A DNA stretch of 64,000 nt from Candidatus Gastranaerophilales bacterium (GTDB taxonomy: Bacteria > Cyanobacteriota > Vampirovibrionia > Gastranaerophilales > CAJFVJ01). Positions 43,722-53,156 of this stretch are shown here, piece by piece. The notes under the pieces are model-generated. The model saw only the letters and a list, made by a program, of their open reading frames with translations. It ran no database searches and had not been told where the DNA came from. Positions within the stretch are counted from its first letter, which is position 1, and each line of letters opens with the position of its first letter. Location: contig CALUSR010000001.1 of NCBI GenBank assembly GCA_944323485.1, forward strand, positions 316,437 through 380,436, read 5' to 3'. Made by a program: the position numbers and the translations under genes.

Positions 43722-44726
43722 ATGGAAAAAGAAAAAATTTTCAAATTGCCAAAACTTGATTTTGGCAATGGTTTGTTTGCCAAAAATCCAATCGTCCAGG
43801 GAGGTATGGCAATCAAAGTAAGCACGGCAAAATTAGCAGCTGCTGTTGCCAACTGCGGCGGTGTCGGTATTATTGGCGCATCTGGTCTGACAGAAGAAGA
43901 ACTGCGTTCTCAAATTCGTTTAGCACGCAGTTTGCAGAAAAATCATGACGGGCTGATTGGTGTTAATATTATGTTTGCTGCAAGAGAATTCAGCATGCTC
44001 GCTAGAGTATCGATGGAAGAGGGTATTGATATTATCTTCTTCGGAGCAGGGTTCTCAAGAGATATCTTCGAAGAAGGCAGAAAACATCACACTCCCATTG
44101 TTCCGATAGTCAGCTCTCCCAAACTGGCAGCATTATCACAAAAACTCGGTGCAAGTGCTGTTGTCCTTGAAAGCGGAGATGCAGGAGGGCACCTTGGAAC
44201 GGATAAATCTCTTGAGGAGCTTCTTCCGGAGGTAAGAAAAGCCTTGGATGACTCGGCTCCTGAGGGAAAACATGCCATCCCGCTGATTGCAGCAGGCGGA
44301 ATAGCAAACGGTTTTGATATTGCCAAGTTTTTGAAAATGGGCGCAGATGGTGTCCAGATGGGAACAAGATTTCTGCTCAGCGATGAGTGTGAAGCGTCTG
44401 ATAAGTTTAAGAAAATGCTTGTCAGCGCAAAAGAAAGTGATATTGTGAAAATTCTCAGTCCTGTCGGTTTGCAGGCGAGAGCAATTGTTTCTAACTTTAC
44501 AAAAAAACTTTTGGAAAACAAGGCTCCGAAACCGCAGCATTGCGACCGCTGTTTGAAACATTGTTCGGGAAGTTTTTGTATTATGAAGGCTCTGAACCTA
44601 AGCTGCTCAGGAGATGTCGAAAACGGTTTGTTCTTTACCGGAAAAAGTTTGTTGAATATTCATGAAATTCTTCCTGTGAAGGAAATATTCAAAAGACTCG
44701 AGCGGGAAATCAAAGCAAATTTCTAA
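43722..44726 (+). CDS. Nitronate monooxygenase / FabK-like flavoenzyme with C-terminal cysteine cluster
   Basis: FMN TIM-barrel enzyme of the 2-nitropropane dioxygenase group. Visible are PIVQGGMA at the N-terminus, GVNIMFAA, ESGDAGGHLG (the His of the family), IAAGGIANG and GVQMGTRFLLSDE. The extra C-terminus, with cysteines at 274, 277, 281, 286 and 295, is unusual and may hold a metal. FabK (enoyl-ACP reductase) is an alternative, but no fab genes are near. It probably shares a transcript with the zinc-ribbon gene. Confidence 0.83.
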   Translation: MEKEKIFKLPKLDFGNGLFAKNPIVQGGMAIKVSTAKLAAAVANCGGVGIIGASGLTEEELRSQIRLARSLQKNHDGLIGVNIMFAAREFSMLARVSMEEGIDIIFFGAGFSRDIFEEGRKHHTPIVPIVSSPKLAALSQKLGASAVVLESGDAGGHLGTDKSLEELLPEVRKALDDSAPEGKHAIPLIAAGGIANGFDIAKFLKMGADGVQMGTRFLLSDECEASDKFKKMLVSAKESDIVKILSPVGLQARAIVSNFTKKLLENKAPKPQHCDRCLKHCSGSFCIMKALNLSCSGDVENGLFFTGKSLLNIHEILPVKEIFKRLEREIKANF

Positions 44727-44754
44727 ATTTGTGAAATTCGGTTTGTAAATTATG

Positions 44755-44793
44755 AAAGAAGTGTAAATATTAATTGTATATTTACACTTCTTT
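44755..44793. terminator. Long hairpin terminator
   Basis: 15-bp perfect arms AAAGAAGTGTAAATA (44755-44769) and TATTTACACTTCTTT (44779-44793), 28 bases after the flavoenzyme stop. The right arm itself ends in T residues. Confidence 0.8.
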
Positions 44794-44930
44794 AACAATA
44801 TCTTCTTTATTTTTTGAAAAATTGATAAAATAAATATGTAAAGATTTTAAAATTGAGGCAATTTTTTAAGTCAGTATGTTTTTACATGATTAGTTAGGTA
44901 TGTCTTTAATTTTTAATAAGGTATATAAAA

Positions 44931-46760
44931 TTGAATCCTGAATCGAAGTTGGTTAGATCAAGTGACAGTCAAAGTGTGGAAAAAAGCAGCAATCCGATAA
45001 GTCTTGCGCATATTGGCGGTCCTAAAAAATCAGCTAACCGTTTGTATGGCGGTTATAATAAGCAGCAATTTTTCTCAAATCAAATTAATAATGTTGATGC
45101 ACTTGATATTATAACGGACTTTTGCTCTAACATAAGCTCGAAGAAAAATATAGAAGATGTATTGTTTTATTTACACCATATTGTAATAAACAAACTGAAC
45201 TACAATTTTTCTGCGGTTGGTTTTATCAATTCATCAGGGGCAATTGATGTAAAACTTGTTGACAGAATAAGCAATGTATTTTCTACAAAAGTCTTTGCCC
45301 ATGAGGCAAGCAGCCCTGTTGCACAATGCATAAACGAGAAAAAGGAAGTTACAGTCGGGACAACTGCTTTTTTGAATATTAACTATCTTCAAAATTCTCC
45401 TGCGCTTCTTCTTCCTATAGTCGAGCAGGGCAGATGTATAGGCATTTTCATTGTGGGAATGAATGTTGCAAATCCTCATAACAATAGAATTTTGAACATT
45501 CTTGTGAACTATGCAAGTACTTATATGTCAAATTTGAAACTTCTTGCAAAGGTAAAAATCGGCGATGACAGAGACCCTCTTACTAATCTGATGACTCATA
45601 GAGTTTATCAGGAAACACTGCGTCATGAGCTTAAGCAGGCACAAGAGAACGAAACTCCTTTGTCTATAGCTGTTTTAGATATCCAAAATATTTGGACTAT
45701 CAACAGAGATTACGGTTTTTCCCGTGGTGATGAAGTTATTAAAACAGTAGCAAAGACTGTTGAAAAAGCCGTTGCAGGAAAAGGCTTTGCTGCAAGATAC
45801 GGCGGTGATGAGATTGCGATTATTCTCCCTAATCACAACCACCAGCAGGCAATGTATGTGGTTGAATACATCAATCATGCTCTTTCTTGCTGTATGGTTG
45901 ATGATGTCGGAGCTATCAAAGCAAGTTTTGGTATTGCATCTTTCCCGAGTTGTTCACGCACTCAGGAAAAGCTGCTTATACAAACAGAGCAGGCATTGAT
46001 GATGGCAAAACACAAGTCATCACAGGATGGAAAATCAAATATTGTCAGTGCAAATGATTTTGATTTCTGGAGTGAGACGGCTCTTGATTCGTTTGCTGCG
46101 GTAATTACCAAAAAACATGCTCAATTCGGGATTAACTTTGAAGAAGAACTTGTCGATAAACTCCACAAAGAAACAATAACTTCAAATTCACATCTTATAG
46201 AAACCATAACATCATTAGCAGGAGCAATTGATGCGAAAGATACTTATACCAAAGGTCATTCGATGTCAGTATCCCGTTATGCGGAAGCTCTTGCGAGGGC
46301 TCTTGAACTTCCTCAGGAAGAAGTTGAGCGTATCAAACTCGGTGCACTTGTTCATGACGTCGGCAAAATAGGTATCCCAGAATCTGTGTTGACAAAACCT
46401 GACAGACTCAGCGATGATGAGTGGGAGATTATGAAGCAGCATCCTGTCATTGGTGCGGAAAAAGTAATTGAACCTATTGAATCTTTGAAACATCTTATCC
46501 CTATGGTCAAACATCACCATGAACACTGGGATGGCTCAGGTTATCCCTGCGGGTTGAGGGGAGAAGAAATTCCTCTTGATGCAAGAATTGTTTCGGTAGC
46601 TGACGCATTCCATGCCCTTATCAGTGACAGACCGTACAGAAAAGGTTTAAGCCTCGAAAAATCTCTTGAAATTTTGAAATGCGGTGCAGGCATCCAGTGG
46701 GATAAAACGTTGGTAAGAAAATTTATCGTGATTGCTCCATCGTTATACAATACTTTTTAA
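44931..46760 (+). CDS. GGDEF plus HD-GYP cyclic-di-GMP protein
   Basis: 609 residues. A GAF-like sensor region (about 55-205) is followed by a GGDEF domain (215-375, signature GGDEI at 291-295) and an HD-GYP phosphodiesterase (His475-Asp476 in HDVGKIG, HHHEHWDGSGYP at 528-539). The single-residue change F to I in GGDEF may leave synthase activity or make it a regulatory GTP-binding domain; the HD-GYP motif is intact. The start is TTG, with AAGG nine bases upstream and no in-frame ATG until well into the sensor domain. Likely controls motility or surface behaviour. Confidence 0.9.
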   Translation: MNPESKLVRSSDSQSVEKSSNPISLAHIGGPKKSANRLYGGYNKQQFFSNQINNVDALDIITDFCSNISSKKNIEDVLFYLHHIVINKLNYNFSAVGFINSSGAIDVKLVDRISNVFSTKVFAHEASSPVAQCINEKKEVTVGTTAFLNINYLQNSPALLLPIVEQGRCIGIFIVGMNVANPHNNRILNILVNYASTYMSNLKLLAKVKIGDDRDPLTNLMTHRVYQETLRHELKQAQENETPLSIAVLDIQNIWTINRDYGFSRGDEVIKTVAKTVEKAVAGKGFAARYGGDEIAIILPNHNHQQAMYVVEYINHALSCCMVDDVGAIKASFGIASFPSCSRTQEKLLIQTEQALMMAKHKSSQDGKSNIVSANDFDFWSETALDSFAAVITKKHAQFGINFEEELVDKLHKETITSNSHLIETITSLAGAIDAKDTYTKGHSMSVSRYAEALARALELPQEEVERIKLGALVHDVGKIGIPESVLTKPDRLSDDEWEIMKQHPVIGAEKVIEPIESLKHLIPMVKHHHEHWDGSGYPCGLRGEEIPLDARIVSVADAFHALISDRPYRKGLSLEKSLEILKCGAGIQWDKTLVRKFIVIAPSLYNTF

Positions 46761-46788
46761 ATATTTTACATGATGAATTTATTTCTTA

Positions 46789-46818
46789 ATTAGGCTATTA
46801 TATTAGTAATAGCCTAAT
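46789..46818. repeat. 11-bp perfect inverted repeat
   Basis: ATTAGGCTATT (46789-46799) and AATAGCCTAAT (46808-46818) with an 8-base loop. They lie between the GGDEF/HD-GYP gene and the secreted-protein gene. There is no T-run after it, so it could be an operator or a weak terminator. Confidence 0.6.
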
Positions 46819-46832
46819 CGGGTTTGCGGGAG

Positions 46833-47978
46833 ATGGGAAAAAGATTTTTAGCTTTTATATTGGGTTTTGTGTTTTTCTTTAATTTTCTGTGTCTTGTTCC
46901 TGAAGCATTTGCAGATGATACTAAAGACAACGGAGGATATATCTTCCATGGGCATGCCGAGATAAATCAGGATGTTCCTCAGCGCAAGCAGGATATATTC
47001 ACAGGCGAGCACAGCACCATTGATGAAGGAACAAAGGTTAAGATGACCGTTTCATCAGTTTTGAGTGCGGGATATACTGAAGAGGGTGACGAATTTTTTG
47101 CTGAAATAGTTGAAGATGTTGAAGGCGAAAACGGTGTTGTTATCCCTATGGGCAGCATTGCTCATGGCACGGTTACCCGTCTTGAAAATTCAAAAAGACT
47201 CGGTCGTGACGGGTATATCGTGTTGAATTTTGACTCAATAATCACTCCTGATGGCAGAGAAATTCCTGTTGAAGCTCATATGACAACAAAACCCAATCCT
47301 GTTGCCTCTGTCGGAAAGACAGTGTTAAAAGATACCGGTTATATGCTTGGCGGTGGTGTTATCGGAGGGCTTGCTTCTGTCCAGCTGTTAGGTGTCGGTG
47401 CTGCTGTCGCAAGCCATGGATATACTGTTGTAGGCGGTGCAGGGCTTGGGGCTGTTGTAGGGCTTGGTTATGCTCTCGGGCGTAAGGGAAAAGAAGTTCT
47501 TTTGCAACCTGGTGATGAGATTAACGTAAAAATTCTCGGGGCGCTCAAGCTGCCTGTTTTGAAAGAAGAAGCTTATAAAGAAAAAGAGTTGAAATATGAC
47601 GGTCTTGATATAAGGATTACAAATTATAAAATAGAAGAAGACCCATTTGGTGACCCTAATATAATTACACTTTCACTGGTAATAGAAAATGCGACTCAAA
47701 AAACTTTTTCCAGTTTTGATTTTTCATTAGTAAATGATTATAAGAATGAATATCATCCCACACCTTTTACAAATACAGAGATGTGGTTTAACCGCATAAA
47801 GCCGAATGACAAGATGGTTGGTAAGATTTCATTTTTTGTTGATAATCCTAAAAGAAAATACTGGCTTGTGCTCTGTGATCCTATCACAAGAGAGCAGCTT
47901 GTGAAAATTTCTCTTGATAATGTCAAAAGAGATTTGATGAAGCAGGCAAAAGCTGACAAGAAAAAGAAGAAAAAGTAG
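46833..47978 (+). CDS. Secreted protein with glycine-zipper segment, function unknown
   Basis: About 381 residues. The N-terminus is a signal peptide (ILGFVFFFNFLCLVPEAFA, cleavage after AFA). The next part contains GTKVKMTVSSVLSAG, VIPMGSIAHGTV and an IPVEAHM-like segment. This resembles the beta-rich repeats of TrbI/VirB10-type proteins. A glycine-rich stretch of about 45 residues follows (GGGVIGG, GVGAAVASHG, GGAGLGAVVGLGYALG), able to form a membrane-associated helix. The tail is very Lys-rich. A TTG at 46824 is an alternative start. No secretion-system genes are adjacent. Confidence 0.7.
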   Translation: MGKRFLAFILGFVFFFNFLCLVPEAFADDTKDNGGYIFHGHAEINQDVPQRKQDIFTGEHSTIDEGTKVKMTVSSVLSAGYTEEGDEFFAEIVEDVEGENGVVIPMGSIAHGTVTRLENSKRLGRDGYIVLNFDSIITPDGREIPVEAHMTTKPNPVASVGKTVLKDTGYMLGGGVIGGLASVQLLGVGAAVASHGYTVVGGAGLGAVVGLGYALGRKGKEVLLQPGDEINVKILGALKLPVLKEEAYKEKELKYDGLDIRITNYKIEEDPFGDPNIITLSLVIENATQKTFSSFDFSLVNDYKNEYHPTPFTNTEMWFNRIKPNDKMVGKISFFVDNPKRKYWLVLCDPITREQLVKISLDNVKRDLMKQAKADKKKKKK

Positions 47979-48920
47979 TTATTTTTTTACCAGAGATAAG
48001 AACAAGGATTCTAACAGCCCGATTGAAGAAACATAGCTGAGGGATTCAAGTTTTGCTTTGTTTATTTTTTGTATTATGTTAATTATTTTCATAGCGTTTA
48101 TTTTGTTTTCTGAATTTTTCTCGAGTAATCTTTTGAAGTGTTCAAGCAGCATATCAATAAGAGAATCAAGCGTATAACTCTTTGATAAATCTATAAATTC
48201 CTGAGCCAGAATTACTGCCTCTGCTTCGTTCCGTGGTGGAATTTTTTGAACAAGATTTTCAACAGGAGAAATGTCCAATGACGGTATTTTATTTGAGATG
48301 ACATTTATGCACTGGCTTCTTGAGATAATTGTCGGGAGCATATCGTCTTTGTTTGATGTGAGAAAAAAGAAAGTGACTTTATCATTAGGCTCTTCTATAC
48401 TCTTGAGAATGGCATTAGACGGAGATGCTTTGAAAATTTTTTGTGAGAGACCTGTCGGAAGCCAGTTGCGTTTTTCGTCGCTGTCTTTTGTTGTCGGGGG
48501 AGAAAATGGTGTGTCAACTTCTTCGTTTTTTTCTTCCGCTCCTGTAAATATTATTATGCGATGATAAGGCGAGGTCAGAGAAAGAGCATTTTTGAGGTGT
48601 CTTATTTGGTCAACACTTATTACGCTCTTGGGTTTACCGTCGCTGTGCCCTTCAAGATAGTCTATCGGTGAGATTGTTATTACTGCAGGATGTTTGTTTT
48701 CTTTTATCCATTTGCAGTTAAGACACTCACAGGTTTCAAAATGTTCTTTGTTCTGGCAGTTCAGGTACCTTGCAATTTCAAGAACCAGGTCATACTGTGC
48801 GACGGGGTTTGAACCTGTCAGCAAAAACGAGTGAAAAAATTTATCACTGCCGTGTTTTAGAGCGGATTCAAAGAAATTTGTTGCGAACGGAAATTCTTCT
48901 TTTAGATACTGCTTAAACAT
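47979..48920 (-). CDS. holB: DNA polymerase III delta-prime subunit
   Basis: Clamp-loader stator. AAA+ fold with a four-cysteine zinc module (CQNK..FETCECLNC), the VDQIRHLKNALSL segment, PSNAILKSIEEP and IISRSQ (sensor region). The Walker A region (TGSNPVAQ) is degenerate, normal for delta-prime. It overlaps the end of holA. I prefer the ATG at 48920 (GGAG four bases upstream) to the TTG at 48938. Confidence 0.9.
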   Translation of the reverse strand: MFKQYLKEEFPFATNFFESALKHGSDKFFHSFLLTGSNPVAQYDLVLEIARYLNCQNKEHFETCECLNCKWIKENKHPAVITISPIDYLEGHSDGKPKSVISVDQIRHLKNALSLTSPYHRIIIFTGAEEKNEEVDTPFSPPTTKDSDEKRNWLPTGLSQKIFKASPSNAILKSIEEPNDKVTFFFLTSNKDDMLPTIISRSQCINVISNKIPSLDISPVENLVQKIPPRNEAEAVILAQEFIDLSKSYTLDSLIDMLLEHFKRLLEKNSENKINAMKIINIIQKINKAKLESLSYVSSIGLLESLFLSLVKK

Positions 48921-49911
48921 ACTGCTCCTGTGTTGCAAGAATCATATCAAAAGCTATTTCATCAGAGAGTTTGCCTGATTTGATGTTGTATTCTATATCA
49001 GTGATGGCTTGTCTGATTGCTATGAGGTAGTTGATATCTACTTTTTTGAGTTTTTCCATGTCCTGTTTCACTACAAATTCATGGAGGTTTACTATTCTTG
49101 ATATTTCCTGTGGTGATTTTTTATGCAGGGCTTCAATTTTTATGCGGAGCCATCTTTTGATAACTGACTGTAAAACGGCAAGAATTTTCAACGGGTGTTC
49201 TTTTTGAGTGAGCTTTCTCAGTTCAGAGAGAGTGTTTTTTCTGTCGTTTTTCAAAATACAATCGGCAAAGAAGAAAACATTTTCGTTGTTTCCGGAGAAA
49301 GAGAGTACATCTTTTTTTGTGATTGAAGTGTTCGGATAAACTAATAGCTTTAGTTTATCAAGTTCATTGTCAAGAAGTCTCAATTCATCTCCTTTTAGGA
49401 ATAACAGTTCTTCTGCTGCGTCTTTGTTTATTTTGATTTCTTTTTCCTGACAGGTTTGGTTTATCCAGGATATGAGTTTGTCTGTTTGATAACTCTTTAG
49501 CATAGGGAATTCTCTGACTTCGCCTGCTGACTGGATGAGTTTGACCAGTTTTGATGATGAGTCAATTTTTTTGTTTGCTCCCCGTGGAATTTTGCAGACA
49601 AAAAGAGCATGAAAGTTCGGTACAAGATTTTCCAGTGTCTCAAAAAAAGATTGCATAATTTTGTCTGATGAAGACGGTTTGTTTGTTCCTCTAAGAAATA
49701 AATCAGGAGTATAAATCTCGAGCAAAAAATTCCCGAACATCATCGGTACAGCCTGAAGCTCTTCAAGGATTGATTTTATATCGAGTTTATTTGGTTTGAG
49801 GATTTTGTGGTTCAACCCGGCAAGAGAATCATCAAGAACATTTTTTCTCAGGTTTTTAACAGCCTTATCAATGTTGAAATCTTCTTCTCCCCAATATAAA
49901 TAAACCGGCAT
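48913..49911 (-). CDS. holA: DNA polymerase III delta subunit
   Basis: Clamp-loader wrench that opens the beta ring. It begins YLYWGEEDFNIDKAV, has the RELLDNEL-like segment (DELRLLDNELDKL) near residue 170, and a C-terminal helical collar (LKILAVLQSVIKRWLRIK). 332 residues, normal size. GGAGG precedes the ATG. It directly follows the ROK kinase gene and precedes holB. Confidence 0.92.
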   Translation of the reverse strand: MPVYLYWGEEDFNIDKAVKNLRKNVLDDSLAGLNHKILKPNKLDIKSILEELQAVPMMFGNFLLEIYTPDLFLRGTNKPSSSDKIMQSFFETLENLVPNFHALFVCKIPRGANKKIDSSSKLVKLIQSAGEVREFPMLKSYQTDKLISWINQTCQEKEIKINKDAAEELLFLKGDELRLLDNELDKLKLLVYPNTSITKKDVLSFSGNNENVFFFADCILKNDRKNTLSELRKLTQKEHPLKILAVLQSVIKRWLRIKIEALHKKSPQEISRIVNLHEFVVKQDMEKLKKVDINYLIAIRQAITDIEYNIKSGKLSDEIAFDMILATQEQYV

Positions 49912-49926
49912 GGGAATGCCTCCGTT

Positions 49927-50886
49927 CTATTTGTTGTCAATTAGCAAGCTTGCGCCAATTACGCCTGCTCTTTCTCCGAGTTTGGCGGTAACTACTTCGA
50001 CAGCATCTGCTGATACTTTTATTGCTCTTTCATTTATGGTTTTTCTTATCGGGTCAATCAAGAAATTTCCTGCCTGGCTTACGCCGCCGCCGATGATAAT
50101 TTTTTCAGGGTTCAGCAGGTTAACGACGCTTGTGAGGGCTATTCCAAGCCATTCGCCGACTATAGCAAAAATCCTTTTGGCAACGGCATCTCCCTGCATT
50201 GCTGCTTCATATACCATAAAAGGTGTTATTTCTCTGCCGTTTGCAAGTTCTTCGAATTTTGCAGATTTGCCTCCCGAGAGATATTCTTTTGCAAGCTGGA
50301 CAATTGAAGGTCCTGAGGCAAATGCTTCAAGGCAGCCTGTGTTTCCGCAGCCGCAGATAGGACCTTCATGAGCCTGCAAAATCATATGACCGATTTCACC
50401 TGCTGACATGCTTGCTCCACGGACAAGCTGACCATTAACGATGATTCCTGAACCAACCCCTGTTCCTACGGTAATACATACAAGGTTTTTGCAGCCTTGA
50501 CCTGCTCCATAGGTAAACTCACCGAGTGTTGCAACTCTAACATCGTTATCTATTTTGCATTTTACTTTAAATTCATCTTCAATAATTTGACCGAGAGGAA
50601 CGTTTACCCAGCCCGGGATATTTGGAAGGAGTCTTACAACGCCTGCTTCAGAGTTAATTTGTCCAGGCAGACCAAATCCTATACCTCCGATAGAGTCTAT
50701 GGTAACATCACTTTCTTTCATACTTGTATAAATAGTTTCTTTGATATTTTTGACGGTATATTCATAACCCATTTCAGCTCTTGTCGGCACGCTGTTTGAA
50801 TAAACAATAGCTCCTTTTTGGTCTACAAGAGCGATTTTTACGTTTGTTCCACCGATATCAACGCCTATGTTATACTTTTTTACCAT
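49927..50886 (-). CDS. ROK-family sugar kinase (glucokinase-like)
   Basis: Phosphorylates glucose or a related sugar. N-terminal phosphate loop VDIGGTNVKIAL, sugar site DNDVRVATLGE, GTGVGSGIIV, GEIGHM, and the ROK zinc motif CGCGNTGCLEA. 319 residues, no DNA-binding domain, so an enzyme rather than a repressor. Substrate not certain. Confidence 0.92.
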   Translation of the reverse strand: MVKKYNIGVDIGGTNVKIALVDQKGAIVYSNSVPTRAEMGYEYTVKNIKETIYTSMKESDVTIDSIGGIGFGLPGQINSEAGVVRLLPNIPGWVNVPLGQIIEDEFKVKCKIDNDVRVATLGEFTYGAGQGCKNLVCITVGTGVGSGIIVNGQLVRGASMSAGEIGHMILQAHEGPICGCGNTGCLEAFASGPSIVQLAKEYLSGGKSAKFEELANGREITPFMVYEAAMQGDAVAKRIFAIVGEWLGIALTSVVNLLNPEKIIIGGGVSQAGNFLIDPIRKTINERAIKVSADAVEVVTAKLGERAGVIGASLLIDNK

Positions 50887-50945
50887 TTTGAAATTCTTCT
50901 CCTAATTCCTCTTACAGCCTGAAAATAGTGTATCATAAATAAAAA

Positions 50946-52055
50946 CTAAACAGCAAATCTGAAATGAACTATGTCTCCATCCTGCATAACGTATTCTTTG
51001 CCTTCAAGTCTTGTGAGTCCTTTTTCTCTTGCAACGGCATAAGAACCGCAGTTTACAAAATCGTCATACCCTGTTACTTCTGCTCTGATAAATCCTTTTT
51101 CCATATCGGAGTGGATGACTCCTGCCGCCTGAGGAGCTTTGGCGCCAGCCTTGATGGTCCATGCCCTCACTTCTTTTTCTCCCGCCGTAATGAATGTTCT
51201 TAGCCCCAGCAGTTCATAGACGCTTTTGACCATACGTTCTATCCCTGAATTTTCAACTCCAAGTTCTTTGAGATATTCAGCAGCTTCTTCTTTTCCGAGT
51301 TCTGCAAGTTCAGCTTCAATTTTTGCGCTGATTATGACAACAGCGGCTCCGTGTTTTGAAGCATAGTCCTGTACCTGTTTTACATAATCATTTCCTTTTG
51401 CAAGGTCAAATTCTGAAACGTTAGCGGCATAAATCACAGGTTTTACGCAGAGTAAGTGTAGGTTTTTGATAATTTCTTTCTCGTCATCAGTAAAATTTTC
51501 AACTGAGAAGAATGTTCCTGCTGAGAGGAGTTCTTCGAGTTTTTCTATAACTTCCTGCTCCAAAACGGCTTCTTTTTCTTTTGCTTTTACCTGTTTTGTG
51601 ATACGGGCTTTTCTTTTATCCAGAGATGCAAGGTCTGCGAGAGCAAGTTCTGTATTTATTACTTCGATATCGTCAAGAGGGCTTATTTTGCCTGCAACGT
51701 GGATGGTATTTTCGTCATCAAAACAGCGTACAACCTGGATTATGGCGTCTACTTCTCTTATGTTATGCAAAAATTGGTTTCCAAGCCCTTCTCCTTTGCT
51801 TGCTCCTTTGACAAGACCTGCAATGTCAACAAATTCGATTGCCGTAGGGATTACAGTGTCGGTTTTAACCAATTTTTGGAGGGTTGTGAGCCTTTCATCA
51901 GGTACTGTAACAACTCCGACGTTTGGTTCTATTGTACAGAAGGGATAATTTGCCGATTCTGCATTTTTTGATGATGTTATTGCATTAAAAAGTGTTGATT
52001 TTCCTACATTTGGGAGTCCTACGATACCTGTTCTTAACAATTTTTTATTCCTCAT
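50946..52055 (-). CDS. ychF: Ribosome-binding ATPase YchF
   Basis: OLA1/YchF P-loop ATPase. GIVGLPNVGKS (residues 10-20), the switch region YPFCTIEPNVG, DIAGLVKGAS, and the C-terminal TGS-like domain (KAPQAAGVIHSDMEKGFIRAE, with HF at the end) are all visible. 369 residues, as expected. No nearby pth gene, the usual partner elsewhere. Confidence 0.96.
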   Translation of the reverse strand: MRNKKLLRTGIVGLPNVGKSTLFNAITSSKNAESANYPFCTIEPNVGVVTVPDERLTTLQKLVKTDTVIPTAIEFVDIAGLVKGASKGEGLGNQFLHNIREVDAIIQVVRCFDDENTIHVAGKISPLDDIEVINTELALADLASLDKRKARITKQVKAKEKEAVLEQEVIEKLEELLSAGTFFSVENFTDDEKEIIKNLHLLCVKPVIYAANVSEFDLAKGNDYVKQVQDYASKHGAAVVIISAKIEAELAELGKEEAAEYLKELGVENSGIERMVKSVYELLGLRTFITAGEKEVRAWTIKAGAKAPQAAGVIHSDMEKGFIRAEVTGYDDFVNCGSYAVAREKGLTRLEGKEYVMQDGDIVHFRFAV

Positions 52056-52142
52056 TTATTCCTGATATAATTTATATTAGCATAAAGAAAAAAGTATAAA
52101 TTTGAAAATCGTGTTTGGGGATATAGATATCGGGAAGCGGAA

Positions 52143-52763
52143 ATGAAAGATTACAGATTTGAGATTATCACAGGACCTATGAGCTGCGGAAAGACTGAGG
52201 AACTCTTAAGACGTATAAAAAGGGCGGTTATTGCAAATAAGAATGTCAAAGTTTTTTTCCCTGAAATTGATAAACGTGTGTCAGGGGATTATATTCGTTC
52301 CCGCAACGGTATTGCAAGAGATGCAATAAGAGTTCACAGTGCAAAAGAGATTCTGGCTTACACAAGAGATGCTGATATTGTTGCAATTGATGAGCTGCAG
52401 TTTTTTGACAGACATATTGTCGAGGTAATCAGAACTCTGACAAAACAGGGTAAGAAAGTAATAGGTGCAGGGCTTGATTTGGATTTCAAGGAAGAGCCGT
52501 TCGGACATATGCCTGAGTTGTTGTGTTATGCAAACAAGGTTGATAAGCTGACTGCTATTTGTATGAAATGCGGATCTGAATACGGGCTTCGTACACAGCG
52601 TTTGATTAACGGAGAGCCTGCAGATGTATCTTCTCCGCAGATTATGATTGGCGGAGATGAAACTTATGAAGCAAGGTGCCTTGATTGTTACGAACTGAAG
52701 AAGACAAAAGAAGATAAAAAGCTTTTTGTTTTGAGCCGCGCAAAAATTGAACATAACGTATAA
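52143..52763 (+). CDS. tdk: Thymidine kinase
   Basis: Salvages thymidine. P-loop GPMSCGKT (11-18), IDELQFFD, GLDLDFKEEPFG, then two zinc cysteine pairs (CMKCGSEYGLRTQR and CLDC). 206 residues, normal for type II thymidine kinase. First gene of a plus-strand cluster followed by crcB. Confidence 0.95.
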   Translation: MKDYRFEIITGPMSCGKTEELLRRIKRAVIANKNVKVFFPEIDKRVSGDYIRSRNGIARDAIRVHSAKEILAYTRDADIVAIDELQFFDRHIVEVIRTLTKQGKKVIGAGLDLDFKEEPFGHMPELLCYANKVDKLTAICMKCGSEYGLRTQRLINGEPADVSSPQIMIGGDETYEARCLDCYELKKTKEDKKLFVLSRAKIEHNV

Positions 52764-52774
52764 GAAGAGTTATA

Positions 52775-53155
52775 ATGAATGTTTTTCTTGTTTTCTTAGG
52801 AGGCGGTTTAGGTTCTGTTCTCAGATATCTTGTGAAAGTATTTTGTGAAAAGAATTTGATTGGGGTATTTCCATATTCTACTTTTAGCGTAAATATTCTC
52901 GGTAGTTTTTTCATCGGGTTTGTCTGTGCTTTAGTGTTTTATAAAACAAGCTTAATCAGTCCGCAGTTAAAGTTATTTTTGACGGTAGGAGTGGCGGGAG
53001 GTTTTACAACCTTCAGCTCATATTCTTTTGAAGTGGTTGAGTTGTTTAAAAACGGTCATTTTATTGCCGGCTGTGTTTATTCTGTTTTGAGTGTTATAAT
53101 TAGCTTAGCTGCGGTGATATGTGGTGTGCTGTCAGCAAAATATATCGGGAGCTGA
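52775..53155 (+). CDS. crcB: Fluoride exporter CrcB/Fluc
   Basis: 126-residue four-helix membrane protein that exports fluoride as a dual-topology dimer. GGLGSVLRY, TFSVNILGSFFIGF and GFTTFSSYSFE are the family motifs. It lies 11 bases after tdk, too close for a fluoride riboswitch between them. Confidence 0.94.
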   Translation: MNVFLVFLGGGLGSVLRYLVKVFCEKNLIGVFPYSTFSVNILGSFFIGFVCALVFYKTSLISPQLKLFLTVGVAGGFTTFSSYSFEVVELFKNGHFIAGCVYSVLSVIISLAAVICGVLSAKYIGS

Positions 53156-53156
53156 T

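Noticed and set aside
52764-52774. Fluoride riboswitch before crcB
   Set aside because: Only 11 bases separate tdk and crcB; there is no room for the aptamer, and none was seen upstream of tdk by eye.
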